Origin: Adineta ricciae
Lineage: Eukaryota > Rotifera > Eurotatoria > Adinetida > Adinetidae
Direction of reading: 5' to 3'
DNA: 64,000 nt
Assembly (NCBI GenBank): GCA_905250025.1
Contig: CAJNOJ010000236.1
Location: 94,610 to 158,609, forward strand
The notes beneath the pieces were generated by a model. The model searched no databases and had not been told where the DNA came from. It worked only from the letters and a program-made list of their open reading frames with translations. A program made the position numbers and the translations under genes. This document shows positions 1 through 12,390 of this stretch, piece after piece; positions within the stretch are counted from its first letter, which is position 1; each line of letters begins with the position of its first letter.

Positions 1-437
1 TGAAAGAGAAGGAGAGAGGAAGAGAGAGAAAAAGAAGTAAGAAGAATTCTTCTAGTTCATTGTACTCTTGTCGGACACGTATATACATGCGTAATAATCG
101 ACCGGGTACCACTTGTCGGCTTGTTATTGACTCAAATGTTAAAATGAATGTGAGAATATGAATGAAGCAAAGATTGGAATGTAGGCGATGAGGAAGAAGA
201 AGTGATATTTCAATCGATGAATCATTTTTATTTCTCCTTTGACTAATTGACAATTCTATCACTATTATTGGATCTTACCTTGAATCGGTGGGTGGATTTG
301 ATTTACGATTTTTTTTTCTTCTCTCTCTTCATTTATATACGACGCATTCGAATACAGATCCATTTCTATTCATATAAATCCATGATATATCGACTGTTTA
401 TAATATTTTCTTTCAGATAAATCATAAATTTATTTAA
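1..437. other. Non-coding leader region with GA-rich tract
   Basis: No convincing coding sequence is visible. The first 40 bases are a purine-rich GA tract. A pyrimidine-rich stretch ending in AG (about 400-416) lies shortly before the ATG at 438 and could be a cis- or trans-splice acceptor for the claudin-like gene. Confidence 0.5.
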
Positions 438-1146
438 ATGGCTCTTTTCTTCGTCGGCTACTTACTAGCAGTAGCAAGTACGGTTGCATTTATTGTTGCG
501 ATTTTAACTCCGAAGTGGATTTATCCAAATAATCTTCCCGTTTCGGATGCAAATCCTGCTTCTCCGGCTGAGTCCAACTATCAGGGAATCTTTTATGTCG
601 ATCAAGGCTTTGCGAATAACACATGTCGTGATTGGATTCTTACTCCCAAAGATTCCGTAAACAGTTGCCGTCCTAGTATGTTCATATTCTGATATTATTT
701 CATCAAAAGAAGTTTTTGTTTAGCTTATGCGGTTGCTTGCGCATCGTTGGCCATAGTTGCATCTTCCTTATCCATCATTCTCCTTTGGCTTGCTGGTGCC
801 TATCTCTACATCCGTCGTCGACGTCTCGCTCCTCATTTCGTTACGTTTCTAGCAGCATTGACATTATTAATATGTAAGTCATCAGACAAATTTCAAATCG
901 ATCGAATATCCTTTTTCCAATTTCTTTCAATTAGTTTTTATCAGCGCAATCATCTGGATCGTTATGATTACCATGAATCGTGATATTAATATGCGAATAC
1001 TTCGGCAGAGTATCGGCTTTTCAACATGGATTGCTGTTGGTGCAAGTGGCGGTTATTTGCTTACATTCATATTATTTGGTCTGTATCGTCTCGATCTTGG
1101 CCACCGAAGGTATCTCAAAGAAATGGACTATTCGCGTCGTTTTTAG
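438..1146 (+). CDS. Claudin/PMP22-like four-transmembrane protein
   Basis: This looks like a tetraspan membrane protein of the claudin/PMP22/EMP superfamily, probably acting in cell contacts or as a membrane accessory subunit. Exons read as 438-675, 724-873 and 935-1146, with short GT-AG introns between. Helix 1 is at the N-terminus (GYLLAVASTVAFIVAIL). It is followed by an extracellular loop with a Trp (PKWIYP), a GIFYVDQ segment resembling the claudin GLW region, and two cysteines (NTCRDW, NSCRP). Helix 2 (ACASLAIVASSLSIILLWLA) is followed by a basic RRRR turn, then helices 3 and 4. The ATG at 438 is the first in frame and begins helix 1. The 3' end is uncertain. Translation can stop at 1146, or a 36-nt intron (about 1111-1146) could extend it to 1261, across an ambiguous base N at 1227. 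The subfamily is not assigned. Confidence 0.6.
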
Positions 1147-1647
1147 ATACATATTTCTATCGGAAAAAATAGATATGTTTTGTACATATAACTCTTCGAT
1201 TGTCACTTTCTTGCTCGAATCTATGTNGGACGATAAGAATCGGAGTCCATGCCATCGTTGATAGTTGATACGAACAAATGCTTGCGACGTCGACGACGAA
1301 TAATTCTATGACTGTCACCTTCATCTATCTCGGCATATGTTTTCTATCCTACAGTTACCATCTCTGTTTCATCTTGCCATCGCACAGATATGATTTATAT
1401 AAGATAAGAGAGAGGAGAGAAGTAACAGTTCAGATGTGTTTATTTATATATCTATATTTGTATATATAAGTTATCTTACGTGCTGATGTAAGCCTATTAA
1501 AGAAGAAAAATAGTACGGTTTTCCTTGTTCTGCCACTGAGATATGTACATCGGATACACTTAATGTCCTCTATTTTTCTTTCTTTTCTATTCTTTTCTTT
1601 GGCGAACTGTTGCGGAGGTAAACTTTCCGTTCTTCGTTTTCGTCTAG
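1147..1647. other. Short intergenic interval before BTAF1 exon
   Basis: No recognisable gene is seen. The interval holds one ambiguous base (N at 1227) and a pyrimidine-rich run (about 1570-1600). The BTAF1 exon opens right after an acceptor-like CGTCTAG at 1641-1647. The missing N-terminal exons of BTAF1 would be expected here, but I could not find them. Confidence 0.5.
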
Positions 1648-4600
1648 GTCGTCGCACCAATACGAGAGACCGGCGCCCAAGCACTAAGTATTATTTGTAA
1701 TCGTTTGTATGACCAACCGCAATGTTCAACGTTAATTTTAATTCTTCTAAATCTCTTGAAATACGATGGGACTTGGGAAATTCGACATGGAGCTTTAGTC
1801 ACTCTAAAATATGTGTTCAGCATTCTCAAAGTAAGTGGAAATACGTTGAAGGAGTTGGACATGAAAAGAATATCTTTTACAGGAAATACCCGAACAAATT
1901 CGAACTCAATGTGTTCAAGGTGTCCGAAAGTGTCTCGAAGACGAGTCCGACGACGTCGTGGCTACAGCTGCAGCAACCTTAATACCCCTTGTGGCACAAT
2001 ATGAATCTGTAAGAGATAGGAAAATCAAAGATTCACACTTAATTTTATCTTTTGTCAGGTTGTTCTCGATTGTGCACCTGGACTAATCGGTGAATTGATT
2101 AGATTACTCGACACAATGGATGATTTGAACGCAGCTGCTAGTTCAATCATGAATCTTCTAGCCAAATTACTCGCATCTAATTCAGCAGAAAAGTAAGGCC
2201 TATTGTGCTCTCTCAAGTTGATATTCTGCTTCTTTTTCTTTTACGAAAAAGATTTAAATTATCGTTTGCTCATGTTCTACCAAAAATCTTTCCATTCTGC
2301 CGTCATCATACCCTACCATTTCGTTTAGCTGCTGTTCAAACTGTGATGAAAATCATCGAAGCTAGTCAAGTAATCTAACACTCGAATCTTTTCATCGCAC
2401 GATTTCTTTCCATTCATTCTAGTCAAAATTAACTGCATGTTCTTCGGAAGAATTAGCTGTGCTAGAACATACATTTCGTCTACTTTTCGAACGAGCTATT
2501 CTCGAATCAGATGAGAAGGTTTTGGCATCAATCGAACAAGTAACTAACATCTTATCTGCTTGATTCTTTTCCCTATTCAACTCTTTTTAGGCATGGAATA
2601 TTCTATGTCAGACCAATACTCTTGTGCAACAATGTACCGCATCATCTTATCAACGATGGATTTGTTTATCTGTACATCCTGCTAAAATACCGATTAATCC
2701 CTTGTGGTTAATAAATGACGATCAACCTCAACAAGTAATTGAAGATTCAATGAATCTGAGCTCATCTAATATTTCGCTTTTCCCCCCATTTCGATAGTCT
2801 ACATCGATTGTTGAAAGAGATGATCGACAGTATTTGAATAGTTCAGCAGCAAACAATCAGCAATATTTAGCAATGGGATTCACAGTATGTCATCAGGAAG
2901 CACCTCTAGAACATGATCGTGCAGTCAGCCGGTGTCGACGTTTAGCCGCTCGATTACTTGGTCGACTATTTGTTCACTACGATCAACAACAAGCGCACGA
3001 TGTTTTAAATTATTTGACTCAACATTTGAACTATCGTTCCGCCGTACAACGGATGCTTGCAGGAATGATTGCGAGCGAATGGGCGAAAGTAAGATGCGAA
3101 AAGAAATCACAGAAAGATTTTTCATCTGATCTACTGAAGAATTTGACGGAATGCTCATTGAATACAACTGGTCTTCAAGAACGGTTAAATCATTCACTGA
3201 ATGAGACGATTTATTTCGATGAAATAGCACCATCATTTACGAAGTTGAAGCGCGATTTTACATCATTCATGCACGAATGTGCGCGACAAAATCTGTGCAG
3301 TCAGCAATCAATCGCCTCGATCGAGTAAGTCTATCAAACAAATCTTCCCTATCAATCGAGACACGTTCCCTTTCACGTCGATTATATTCCTATAAACTAG
3401 ACGTGAAAGTTTTGTGTAACTCGAAAAAATAATCAAGCAATGAACCTCTCTGGGTTGTATTCGAAAGATTAACGAATACATTCTTTGTTCCAGTTCATAC
3501 AAGATTTGTTCTCTTCATGAATATCATCGCGAGTTTTTCCTTATAGACTGCATTCGGTGGATCATATTATTGAGTTATGTAATAATGTTCATTCAAGTAT
3601 TGATAATCATCCGCAATTGAATGGACAAAAACAGAATATTCGTGACGAGGCTCAACGGATACAAAAAGAATCGGAGACACTTTCACTTAGGTAGGATTTT
3701 CTCGATAATTAATTACGATCGCATCGATAAGACATCCCTGTTGTTTCTTTTTCTGAATAGATCAACAGCTTATTTAGCATCGGCGTGTGTCTATTGGCGT
3801 TTTCTTGGCGAACAACTTAATCCATTAATTCGACCAATGATGGATGCAATAAAAAAAGAATCTGACCCATCTATTCAAGTAGGAAATGCTTATGTATGAT
3901 ATAACATCTCATCGATCGTATCAATTTAGGACGATATAGCGAATGCGGCAGCAGAACTTATCTGGCAATGTACACAACGTACCACAACTCCAAATCCTAA
4001 TAATAAAATCATCAAAAATTTATGCAATTATGTCTGCGCTGATTCGGATGAATCTCCGCATGTAATCAGCCCGACGCGTTTCACAGGTTGGATCAGCGTT
4101 GTATTTGAAAAGGTCTCGTTTATTAAAGCGTTTTAGAATCCGGTGAAGCACCTTCAAATGTTAACGAAGAATATAGTTGTACCACTCTAAAAGGTATTTA
4201 TACATGGCAAAAAACGAATAGTGTAAGTGTACGCAAACTAATCTCAGATGTTTTCCCTTTGAATTGAACGTTTATTTCTGGTGATTTTATTTAGGATGAT
4301 ACTTCAAAGAATACATTGACACGTGATTCTTCTGGTGATTCAACACCTACACCGTCTTCAGCTACTTCCAATGCGAGAAAATTTGTAATTTCTTCTAGAA
4401 TTCACAACCGAAATAACTTTTGAACCTTCTCTAGAGTTTCGATACATCGACTAACAACGATTATTCTAGACATGGAGGAGAATCTACTCTAGCTGCAATT
4501 TGCCGTCGATTCGGTACTGAATTACAAAGCAAATTACCTGATCTATATAATCGAGTCGTCTCCAATCTGGAACAATTCACCGATGGTACGTCTTTTTTTA

Positions 4601-7600
4601 ATGTTAACCAAATGAAAACTGCTTTGTTTTATTTCAAGAACTGTGTAAAACACAATCGACTGATGATGCACAACATCTGGCAGATACATTACAAATCCTC
4701 ACGACTCTTATTCCACATCTTCATGATACAATTTTAAACGATGTAAGTATTGTTTTTAAGCATCTGTAAATACATATTGCATTGTTTTAGTACTTGAAAC
4801 TCTTACCAAATATATCGCGATGCTTATCATCAAAATATACAGCTGTACGATATTTCACAGCACGTTGTCTCGGTGTTTTCTCGATGTATAAAACCGAACA
4901 TGTATTCAAACACATTATCGAATTCATCCTTCCGAAACTAACAAATACGAACATGGACACAAATTATTTACAAGGACCCATCGAAGCCCTCTTTCGTATG
5001 TTGAAAACATGCACAAAACAAAGTTCTTTTCACTTTCTAATAATCTAGATATAATTGACAAACAAGCACTTAACATTGTCCCATATGCGAGTTACTTAAT
5101 GATACCTTGTATTCAATCGATGACACACCAGGATTGGTATATACGATCCACAGCCAGTAATTGCTTCGCCGTTCTGATTAAATATTATGCTTTGAGTGTA
5201 AGCAGTTTTCGAGGTTGTATAAAATGAAGATAAAGGGATTGTTTAGAATGACGATAAAGCAACTGGAGAGAAAAACGGAACAGATAATGGCGATTTTCTT
5301 GAACAACTTTTTGATAACAGAAAAATGCCTGTGTACCATTTACCAATGCCAGTTAAAGTGGATATTCGACCATATCAACATGTATGAAATTTGAAATTTG
5401 CTCGTTCAACAAACATTCTCTTGTCTTTGTTGTAGGATGGCATCAATTGGTTGATGTTTCTCAAACGATATAACCTCTCGTGTGTTTTAGCTGATGATAT
5501 GGGTTTGGGAAAGGTAAAAATAGAATCATTTCTTCTCTGGTGTGCTGTATTGTGATGTTGGTAGACATTACAAACGATTTGTGTTCTTGCTGCAGATATT
5601 GTTGAACGACGGAAGGAGGTTTGTAGAATTTCACGAGTGATTCGATGGGATGAAATTCTTATTTGTTTGAAATAGAACCTAGAAATTCGACCATCGCTTG
5701 TTGTTTCACCACCGACATTAACACGACATTGGACTAGTGAAATGAATAAATTCGTTAGTGAAGATATTCTACGACCATTGCTCTATTCCGGAAAGAATCT
5801 AGCTGAACGTGATGGGTACGTGTTTCTATTTATCAATTTCTTGAGTGTTTACACATCAATATTTAGATTACGAAACAAATATTTACAAAATTTCAAGGAA
5901 TACACTGTCATTGTGGCGTCCTATGATGTTGTTCGTAGTGATATTGCGTTTTTCTCGTAGGAACATCGTTCGACGCAGCTTTTCTGTCATACTAAAACAG
6001 ATTCGTTTCATAGGTCAGTGCCATTCAATTATTGTGTACTGGACGAAGGTCATGTCATTCGAAATTCGAAAACCAAATTATCAAAAGCTATCCGTCAGAT
6101 ACAAGCAGGTACGAACTTTCACTCTATTTCAATCATTTAACGGATTGTCTATTTTCTAGCTCATCGTCTTATACTATCCGGTACACCAATACAAAATAAC
6201 GCACTTGAACTATGGAAATTATTCGATTTTCTTATGCCGGGTTATTTGGGTTCGGAAAAACAATTCATTCGTCGATATCAAAAACCATTGATTGCCTCCA
6301 GTCGAGATCGTGATCTTGAGCACGGTAAGAACATCAATTTTGCATTAGGTTTCAAATCAATTCCTATTCATTCTTATTAAGGACAACTGGCGATGGATGT
6401 TTTACATAAACAAGTCAAACCATTCATGTTACGTCGTCTGAAAACCGATGTTTTAGACGACTTACCGCCGAAAATCTTACAAGATTATTATTGTGATTTA
6501 AGCTCTATCCAGTGTATGCTCTATGAAGATTTCGCTAATAAAACGAAAGAACAAGCCAGATATTCTGATAACGATTCACAGAATCAAAATGGAAATTCGT
6601 CGACAGGTCATGTCTTTAAGGTAGGGAAAAGCTCCGAACGAAGTCATTAGTCTCCTGCTTTTCATCTAGGCTTTGCAATATTTACGAAAACTGTGTAATC
6701 ATCCTGCTCTAATTCTAACGCCCGAACATCCCAAATGGATTAATGTACAAAACGAATTAAAAGAATCCCATATTAGTCTGAATGACATTCGATTATCCGG
6801 CAAATTACTTGCACTTAAGTAAATCATTTGACTAATTCTTTCTCGAATGTTTATTTGTCCTTCTGTACAATAGAGAGCTTTTCATCGAGTGTGGAATTGG
6901 TGTATCAAAAGATGCTGTTGTATCAACTCATCGTGCATTAGTTTTCTGTCAAATGAAAGTCATGATTGATGTCATTATCAATCAAGTCCTTGGGTATGAA
7001 GTTATCTTTCGGATTTCGAAACTGGTGATTCGTTTTTTTTTATAGAACTATGGAAAATGTTAGTTTTCTTCGTTTGGATAGTTCATTGAGTGCTGTCGAT
7101 CGTTTTAATACAGTTAATTTATTCAATTCAGATCCAAGTATTGATCTTCTTTTACTTACGACACATATCGGTGGTCTCGGTTTAAATTTAACTGGTGCTG
7201 ACACAGTTATTTTTGTTGAACATGATTGGAATCCAAGCAAAGATCTGCAAGCAATGGATCGGGCACATCGTATCGGACAAAAGAAAGTTGTCAACGTCTA
7301 TCGACTAATCACACGAAACACCATCGAAGAAAAGATTATGAAGTTCGTCTTGGAGTTTTATTTAAATTTCTGTAGTTATTTTTCTTTCTTTAGTCTTCAA
7401 CGATTCAAAACCAATCTGGCGGATACTGTCTTAGCTTCAGATAATAATTCATCTAGTTTACTAAATTTAGATCGAGAAACGAATTTGATTGATCTTATAT
7501 CGTTAGGCGATGAAGCGAAAGGACAATCGCTGTTAGCGGACAACTCGTCAAAGAAATCGACTAATAATAACAAGAAGCAAACACTAAAAGCAATACTTGA

Positions 7601-7681
7601 TACATTCTCGGAACAATTGGACAATGATGAAGAATGTTACAGTAATGAATACGATGTGAACAAATTTGTTCAACAACTTTG
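1648..7681 (+). CDS. BTAF1: BTAF1/Mot1 TBP-associated SNF2 ATPase, N-terminus not found
   Basis: BTAF1 (Mot1, TAF172) is a nuclear Swi2/Snf2 ATPase that removes TATA-binding protein from DNA. The N-terminal half is made of HEAT repeats that grip TBP; the C-terminal half is the motor. The first exon here opens with VVAPIRETGAQALS and then WEIRHGALVTLKY, both characteristic of BTAF1 HEAT repeats. About 20 exons with roughly 50-bp introns follow. Motor motifs are intact: LADDMGLGK split by an intron (about 5490-5575), VASYDVVRSDI (about 5910), LDEGHVIRN (about 6036-6062), SGTPIQNN (about 6178), FMLRRLKTDVLDDLPPK (about 6424), HIGGLGLNLTGADT and DRAHRIGQKKVVNVYRLI (7165-7310). The stop is at 7679. 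The vertebrate protein has several hundred residues before VVAP that I cannot find upstream, and the codon just before the first exon is TAG. The gene is therefore either truncated or lacks sequence near the ambiguous base at 1227. Confidence 0.9.
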
Positions 7682-8521
7682 AGAACAATGAAGATACTGT
7701 GAATCTCGTGATACGATTATAAATTATTTAAACTCGAATTCATCATTCTGTTTGTTTTCTTTTGACGTTAATAAAATTAAGGGACTTTTCTTTTGGGATG
7801 TTTCATTCACACTTCATTTCGAATTTGCATTAACTGATTAAAACACGGAACAGATTAGAAAGAAATACTGAAATGCTTTCACATTGTATTCGTACTCTCT
7901 ACTTACACCTCAAGGTTTACTTTACGTAATTCCGGAAAGAAAACATCGACTACTTAATTACTTCCATTTATATTGTTCGCATTCAAAATAACTCGAAAAC
8001 CCCCACAGCAGCACATTTTCCAGGCACTATTGTTTGCAAAACATTACCACGTACGTTTTCTTTTCAATAGTGAAAGACGTAGATCATTCGATGCAATTTC
8101 TAACCGTGGATCTTCAAGGTCGATGAGAAGTCTAAATTTATTGTGTTATCAATCTAACGAATTACAAATAGCATCTGATAAATACTGATACAAAACACAT
8201 ACAATAAAAAATAAAGATCACAAAAAAAGAGAACAAGAAAATCATTGCAAAGATGTAAAGAGAGATTGAGCTGAACATATATACACACACATATACATAC
8301 GAAGGGAGAAAGAGAAAAAGCGACTCAAAACATATTCTCATACTCTCTTGGTCGGCCACAATAAAGTTGACAAAAACTTTTGATAGAAATTTGAGAGATG
8401 TAAACAAATAAATACACTTCTATTTACATATAGAAATGCTTGGAGAAGATTATACTATAAACAAAACAGATTGTGTAAAGTCTATGTAAGGTTCGTGAGG
8501 TACATATCTGAGTGCAGCGCG
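7682..8521. other. Convergent intergenic region after BTAF1
   Basis: The region lies between the 3' ends of BTAF1 (plus) and the PPxY membrane protein (minus). It is AT-rich. An AATAAA-type signal near 7768 probably serves BTAF1. No other gene is seen. Confidence 0.5.
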
Positions 8522-9387
8522 TTACCGATTTGGTATTTGTTCAGATGTTATTGTTGTGGGAAGAATAGTAGCAGCTGCTTCAGCTTGATCGACTGCAAGT
8601 GAAATTGAATGAATCGGTGTAGGTGAAAAGTATTGACTAGAATTGTTCAGTAGATGATTTGATGATTTGATTTTGATTGCTTCGTCATAAGGCGGTGGAA
8701 TATCTATAATACAAAGCGAGTAAAATACGAGCGATTTGGGTAAATTAGCATTTACCAATGAAATGTAGAACACTTTGCTCATAACTTGGCAAGCCGACAT
8801 GCAATGAATTTGAATATCGACTAAATTCTCTAGAGAATCATTCCATTAGCGAAATTGCCTTGTGTCAATGTATAACTACATACCTGCTATCCATAGTGAC
8901 AAGATTGGCTGCGCCAGAATTTTGAGCGTAGTATCTGGCTTGCTAAAAAGAAGTTTTCAAGACTTAAATTGTTCGAAAAGGAAGAGACTGCGTTCAGTCT
9001 TACCCGCATTCGTTCGGCATTCAGTTTTCGTAAGGCAATTAGAATTTTTTCTGCGGATATCCAATACATTAATGCAAATATGATGCCAATTCCACTGAAC
9101 ACAAGAAAGAAGGTAGATTAAATTTCATCTTTTCGTTATCTTTCTTACCCAAAAACAATAAACGATACAGAAAATCTTTGTTTTTCAAATGAAGCAAGAA
9201 GAGAACCGGCGACAATCAATAAAATTCCAAATACTAAAGCACGCAAACGAAACAAATAAGACCAAGGTGATGTTTATTTGCAGTACTAACCAAGAAAAGT
9301 CACTGCTGAGAGTTTTCTTTTTCTTGCTAAACTCTCAATTCGTAAATGTGGTGAATTGTGTGGATTGGCAGATGTTGAAGTTGCCAT
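8522..9387 (-). CDS. Two-helix membrane protein with PPxY motif
   Basis: I do not recognise this family. The model starts at ATG 9385-9387 (MATSTSANPHNS). Exons are 9291-9387, 9149-9233, 9004-9094, one ending at the ATGGATAGCAG near 8885, and two 3' exons ending at TAA 8522-8524. The protein would be about 195 residues. A basic RKRK precedes helix 1 (FGILLIVAGSLLASF). Helix 2 is built across a splice (SVSFIVFG, then GIGIIFALMYW). The C-terminal tail is soluble and carries IPPPYDEAIK, a PPxY-type ligand for WW domains such as those of Nedd4-family E3 ligases, just after SYEQSVLHFI. This layout recalls small endosomal adaptors that recruit Nedd4 ligases, but that role is inference. The start codon lies 275 bp from the divergent SPOP-like gene. 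Confidence 0.6.
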
Positions 9388-9662
9388 GATAATATGAATG
9401 GCATCCATACTCTCGTTTCCTTTTGTTGTCGAAATCGTTTTATTTACATTCTGAAAAAAAAAGAATGAAAATTGATTTGACTTGAGTCTAGACGCAATTC
9501 AGGTCATGTCAACAGAATGAAATCAACCAATAAATCGTCATAGTACGACAACCTATCGTTAAAGAAATCTCATTGGCGCAATGGCCTGCACCAATCAAAA
9601 CGTTAGTTAACAGGTTATTGTTATTGTTCTTGGTCAAGCATTAGCTCATCCATTCCTAGTCA
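9388..9662. promoter_or_regulatory. Shared divergent promoter region (inferred)
   Basis: This 275-bp gap separates the divergent starts of the PPxY membrane protein (minus) and the SPOP-like gene (plus). By position it should hold both promoters. I identify no specific motif; the call rests on geometry alone. Confidence 0.35.
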
Positions 9663-11234
9663 ATGTCAGGCAGTGGCGTGGAACGTTCAAATTTTCGTGG
9701 GAACAGACCTTTGTCGTCCAACCCTCCCCATTCCATATGTGTGACGGATAGGAAAGTTGTGTCATTTACACATTTATGGACAATTGATCATTTTCAATCG
9801 TATCTTGGTTCGTAAGATTTGTTCATTTTCTATTGATAAAATCTCAGTTATTGTCAATTTCAGATGATCCGCAATCACCTCGTGTTCTTTTCAGTTCTTA
9901 TTTTTCTCCAAATTTTGGTCCACATACTGATACAAGGTTTGTTAATGATCAATTTTCATCAGATTTTCTTGACTTTCATCATTTCAGCTGGTGTTTGAAA
10001 CTTTATCCAAAAGGCGTTAATGAAAAGTCTGTTGAATACATTAGTCTATTTGTCAAATACGTTCGTGGCCGTACGGATCTACAAGCTAAAGCTGAATTTT
10101 CCCTGATCAACAGTCGTGGAGAGTTTCATATCGTTCGTAAAACTCCCTATCACATCTTTCCAACAGGCGGTGATTGGGGTTATTCAGAATATCTCATGCG
10201 AATGGTGTTGACTACTCAACGAAAATCCGAATTACTCAATGCTGATCAAAGTTTGAAAATTTTTACGCGGGTGATAATTGTTGGTGAATCTTCCTCGTCG
10301 ATAATTCATGAAGAGAAAAAGAACACTTATGAAAGTCTGGCCTCCCTATCATCACATTTAGGTTCATTATTAACTTCAACAAAAGACAACTGTCATGATG
10401 TGACCATTATCGTACGGCCACAACATTTCAATACTTTAGCCTACGAACATAAATCACACGACACACCCTCGTCATCGTCGGCGTCTTCATCGCCTATCGA
10501 TGGAGCCAAATCGTCATCGAAAAAGGCGAACAGCAATAATAGTAGTAGTTCTAGTGTAGGAAATAATCGAACAAAACGTAAACGATATAGTACAAACTCA
10601 GGTGGAAGTAATGGTGCTGGTGAATCATCTGGTGAAACGAATAATGATGAAACAACATCTACAGCATTAGCTATACCGTCAACACCAACAACGATGACAT
10701 TCTACGCTCATCGGAGTATATTGAGTGTAAGTGCGATCTATTCCAGTTGTTTTGTTTTCTCAAAATGTATTGTTTTTTTTTCAGGTTCGTAGTCCAGTTT
10801 TCGCTGCGATGTTTTCTCATTCGATGCTTGAAGACCAAAATTCGACCATTGAAATAACTGATTTACAACCCGAGACAGTTCGTGCTTTGCTCGAATACAT
10901 CTATACATCGAATGTCGAAGAGATCGACGAACACAATGCTGTAGAAATCTTCAAAGCTGCTGATAAATACGAATTAGAATTGCTGAAACAACGTGCAGAA
11001 TTAATCATGATGAATTCTTTATCCGTTTCGAATTGCACCATGCTCTACATAGTTGCTGATTTACACAATGCACACGAATTGAAAAAGCGTGTTTTGAATT
11101 TCATTATGCGCAATATCCTCGAAGTGACAGAAAGTGACGATTGGCGAATCTTAGTTGAACAACATCCAGCATTAGCGACCGAAGCATTTGTCTACTCGGC
11201 TGAACATGCTGCATCATGTGCTTGTTCATCCTAA
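9663..11234 (+). CDS. MATH-BTB protein, SPOP-like cullin-3 adaptor
   Basis: SPOP-type proteins bind substrates through an N-terminal MATH domain and recruit cullin-3 ubiquitin ligase through a BTB domain. Exons are 9663-9807, 9864-9936, 9988-10726 and 10785-11234. The MATH domain is visible from FTHLWTIDHFQSYL through WCLKLYPKGVNEKS to GGDWGYSEYLMR. The BTB domain has FYAHRSILS, SPVFAAMFSHSM, LLEYIYTSNVEE and AADKYELELLKQRAEL, followed by a SPOP-like C-terminal helix region (IVADLHNAHELKKRVLNFI). A Ser/Asn/Thr-rich low-complexity insertion of about 80 residues (about 10458-10695) sits between the first BTB strand (CHDVTIIV) and the AHRSIL helix. Compact SPOP lacks this. The original BTB fold should tolerate it as a loop. 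The gene is first in a three-gene cluster; the next ATG is 101 bp downstream. Confidence 0.85.
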
Positions 11235-11335
11235 TAATGTGTGAAAAAAAAAGTTCATTTGTTTTTTCTTCCTCTTGTTTTATCTCGTGTATATAAATAA
11301 AAAAAGCAACTAAACTGTTTGTGTATATGTTTTAG
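11235..11335 (+). promoter_or_regulatory. Intercistronic spacer with trans-splice-type acceptor
   Basis: Only 101 bp separate the SPOP-like stop and the MMTAG2 start. The spacer has an AATAAA-like signal near 11297 and a pyrimidine-rich acceptor TTTTAG at 11330-11335 that abuts the ATG. A poly(A) signal followed closely by an acceptor is the classic arrangement in SL trans-spliced operons. SL trans-splicing is established in bdelloid rotifers; its use here is inferred. Confidence 0.55.
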
Positions 11336-12390
11336 ATGTCTGCATATCAGAAATCTCGCGGTGGAAAGGATCAGTTTGAGTAAGTTAGAATAATCAATGA
11401 TTTTGTTTCCTATGAATGTTTATTTAGTTGGGATGCAGCTAGATCAGACAGAGATCGAGATTGCTGTTCAGGACATTCGGGCAAAGCATCAACCAGTCGA
11501 CGGCAAGAAGGAAAAGATGCATCAAAGTATGTATATTTGGAGAGACAACTTATCTTTCTATGTGCTTCTTTAAATACAGATATTCTAAAACTCAAGGAAA
11601 TCAAGTCCAAATCAAGTCAGCAGAATTTCGCGCAGCTAAAAAGCTGGAAGAAGATGCATTGATGGCCGCTTTAGGCATGAAACCATTACCAAGTTCGTTT
11701 TTTTATATCGCTATATGCATTTTATTTGTAGTAATTTTCAGACGCTGTTGCTGCTGCTGTCGCTACTCCTATTCAACAACAGAAACCGGTGATTAAACGT
11801 GAACTCCAATCAACTTCAGTAAAAAACGAACCGATGACACCAGCCATTCATGGTGATAATCGTCATGGCAAACATCATGATCAGCCAAAAAGTCACGACA
11901 AAAAATGGAAAGAAGATCGACGAAGACGCCGACAACAGAAAGCAGCTGGCTCTGATGAAGATAAACATGATTGGTCAGCAAGTGAAGATAGCGAAGCAGA
12001 CGATGATGAAGAGCAGGATAAAGATACGAAAAATGAAGCTGCTCAGCCAGATTTAATGACTGAAAAAGATCTTGACGAATTTCTTGTTGATCTCGTTAAG
12101 AAACATGGACTGAGAACAATACAACGCGCATTAAAATCAAAGAAGTATGCATCGTTTATTCAATGACATCGAAAACTATCCTGTCTTCTTGTTTAGGGAT
12201 AAAAAAGATCGTAAACAAAAGCATAGTTCACGATCTGTATCATCTCAATCGGAATCAGAAGACGAAAAGCGCGAAAGCAAACAGAAACATAAGAAAAAGC
12301 ATTCTCATAAAGAAGAATCACATTCCAGCAAACGTCGTCGGACACGTTCCCCATCTTCGTCTAAAAACGATCGTTCAAAACGTCATTAAC
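11336..12390 (+). CDS. MMTAG2: MMTAG2 (C1orf35)-like nuclear protein
   Basis: This is a homologue of the multiple-myeloma tumour-associated protein 2 family, whose molecular role is poorly known. The N-terminus SRGGKDQFDWDAARSDRDR matches the family signature, in which a Gly-rich start leads to QDQFNWE. It is followed by GHSGKA, QEGKDAS and later EDALMAALGMKPL, the conserved ALLAALG block. The strict family block with GRWQKG is eroded here (TSRRQEG). The first exon is 11336-11379 and the second begins at 11428; further short introns interrupt the gene. The C-terminal half is charged: a Glu/Asp-rich segment, the conserved-looking EFLVDLVKKHGLRTIQRALK, and a terminal Lys/Ser/Arg-rich tail (SKRRRTRSPSSS) resembling RS-type splicing factors. 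A nuclear location, perhaps in RNA processing, is inferred from the tail. It is the middle gene of the cluster. Confidence 0.7.

Noticed and set aside
1430-1862. Minus-strand frames opposite the BTAF1 start
   Set aside because: Composition is biased (Arg/Lys runs) and they overlap the well-supported BTAF1 exons on the other strand.
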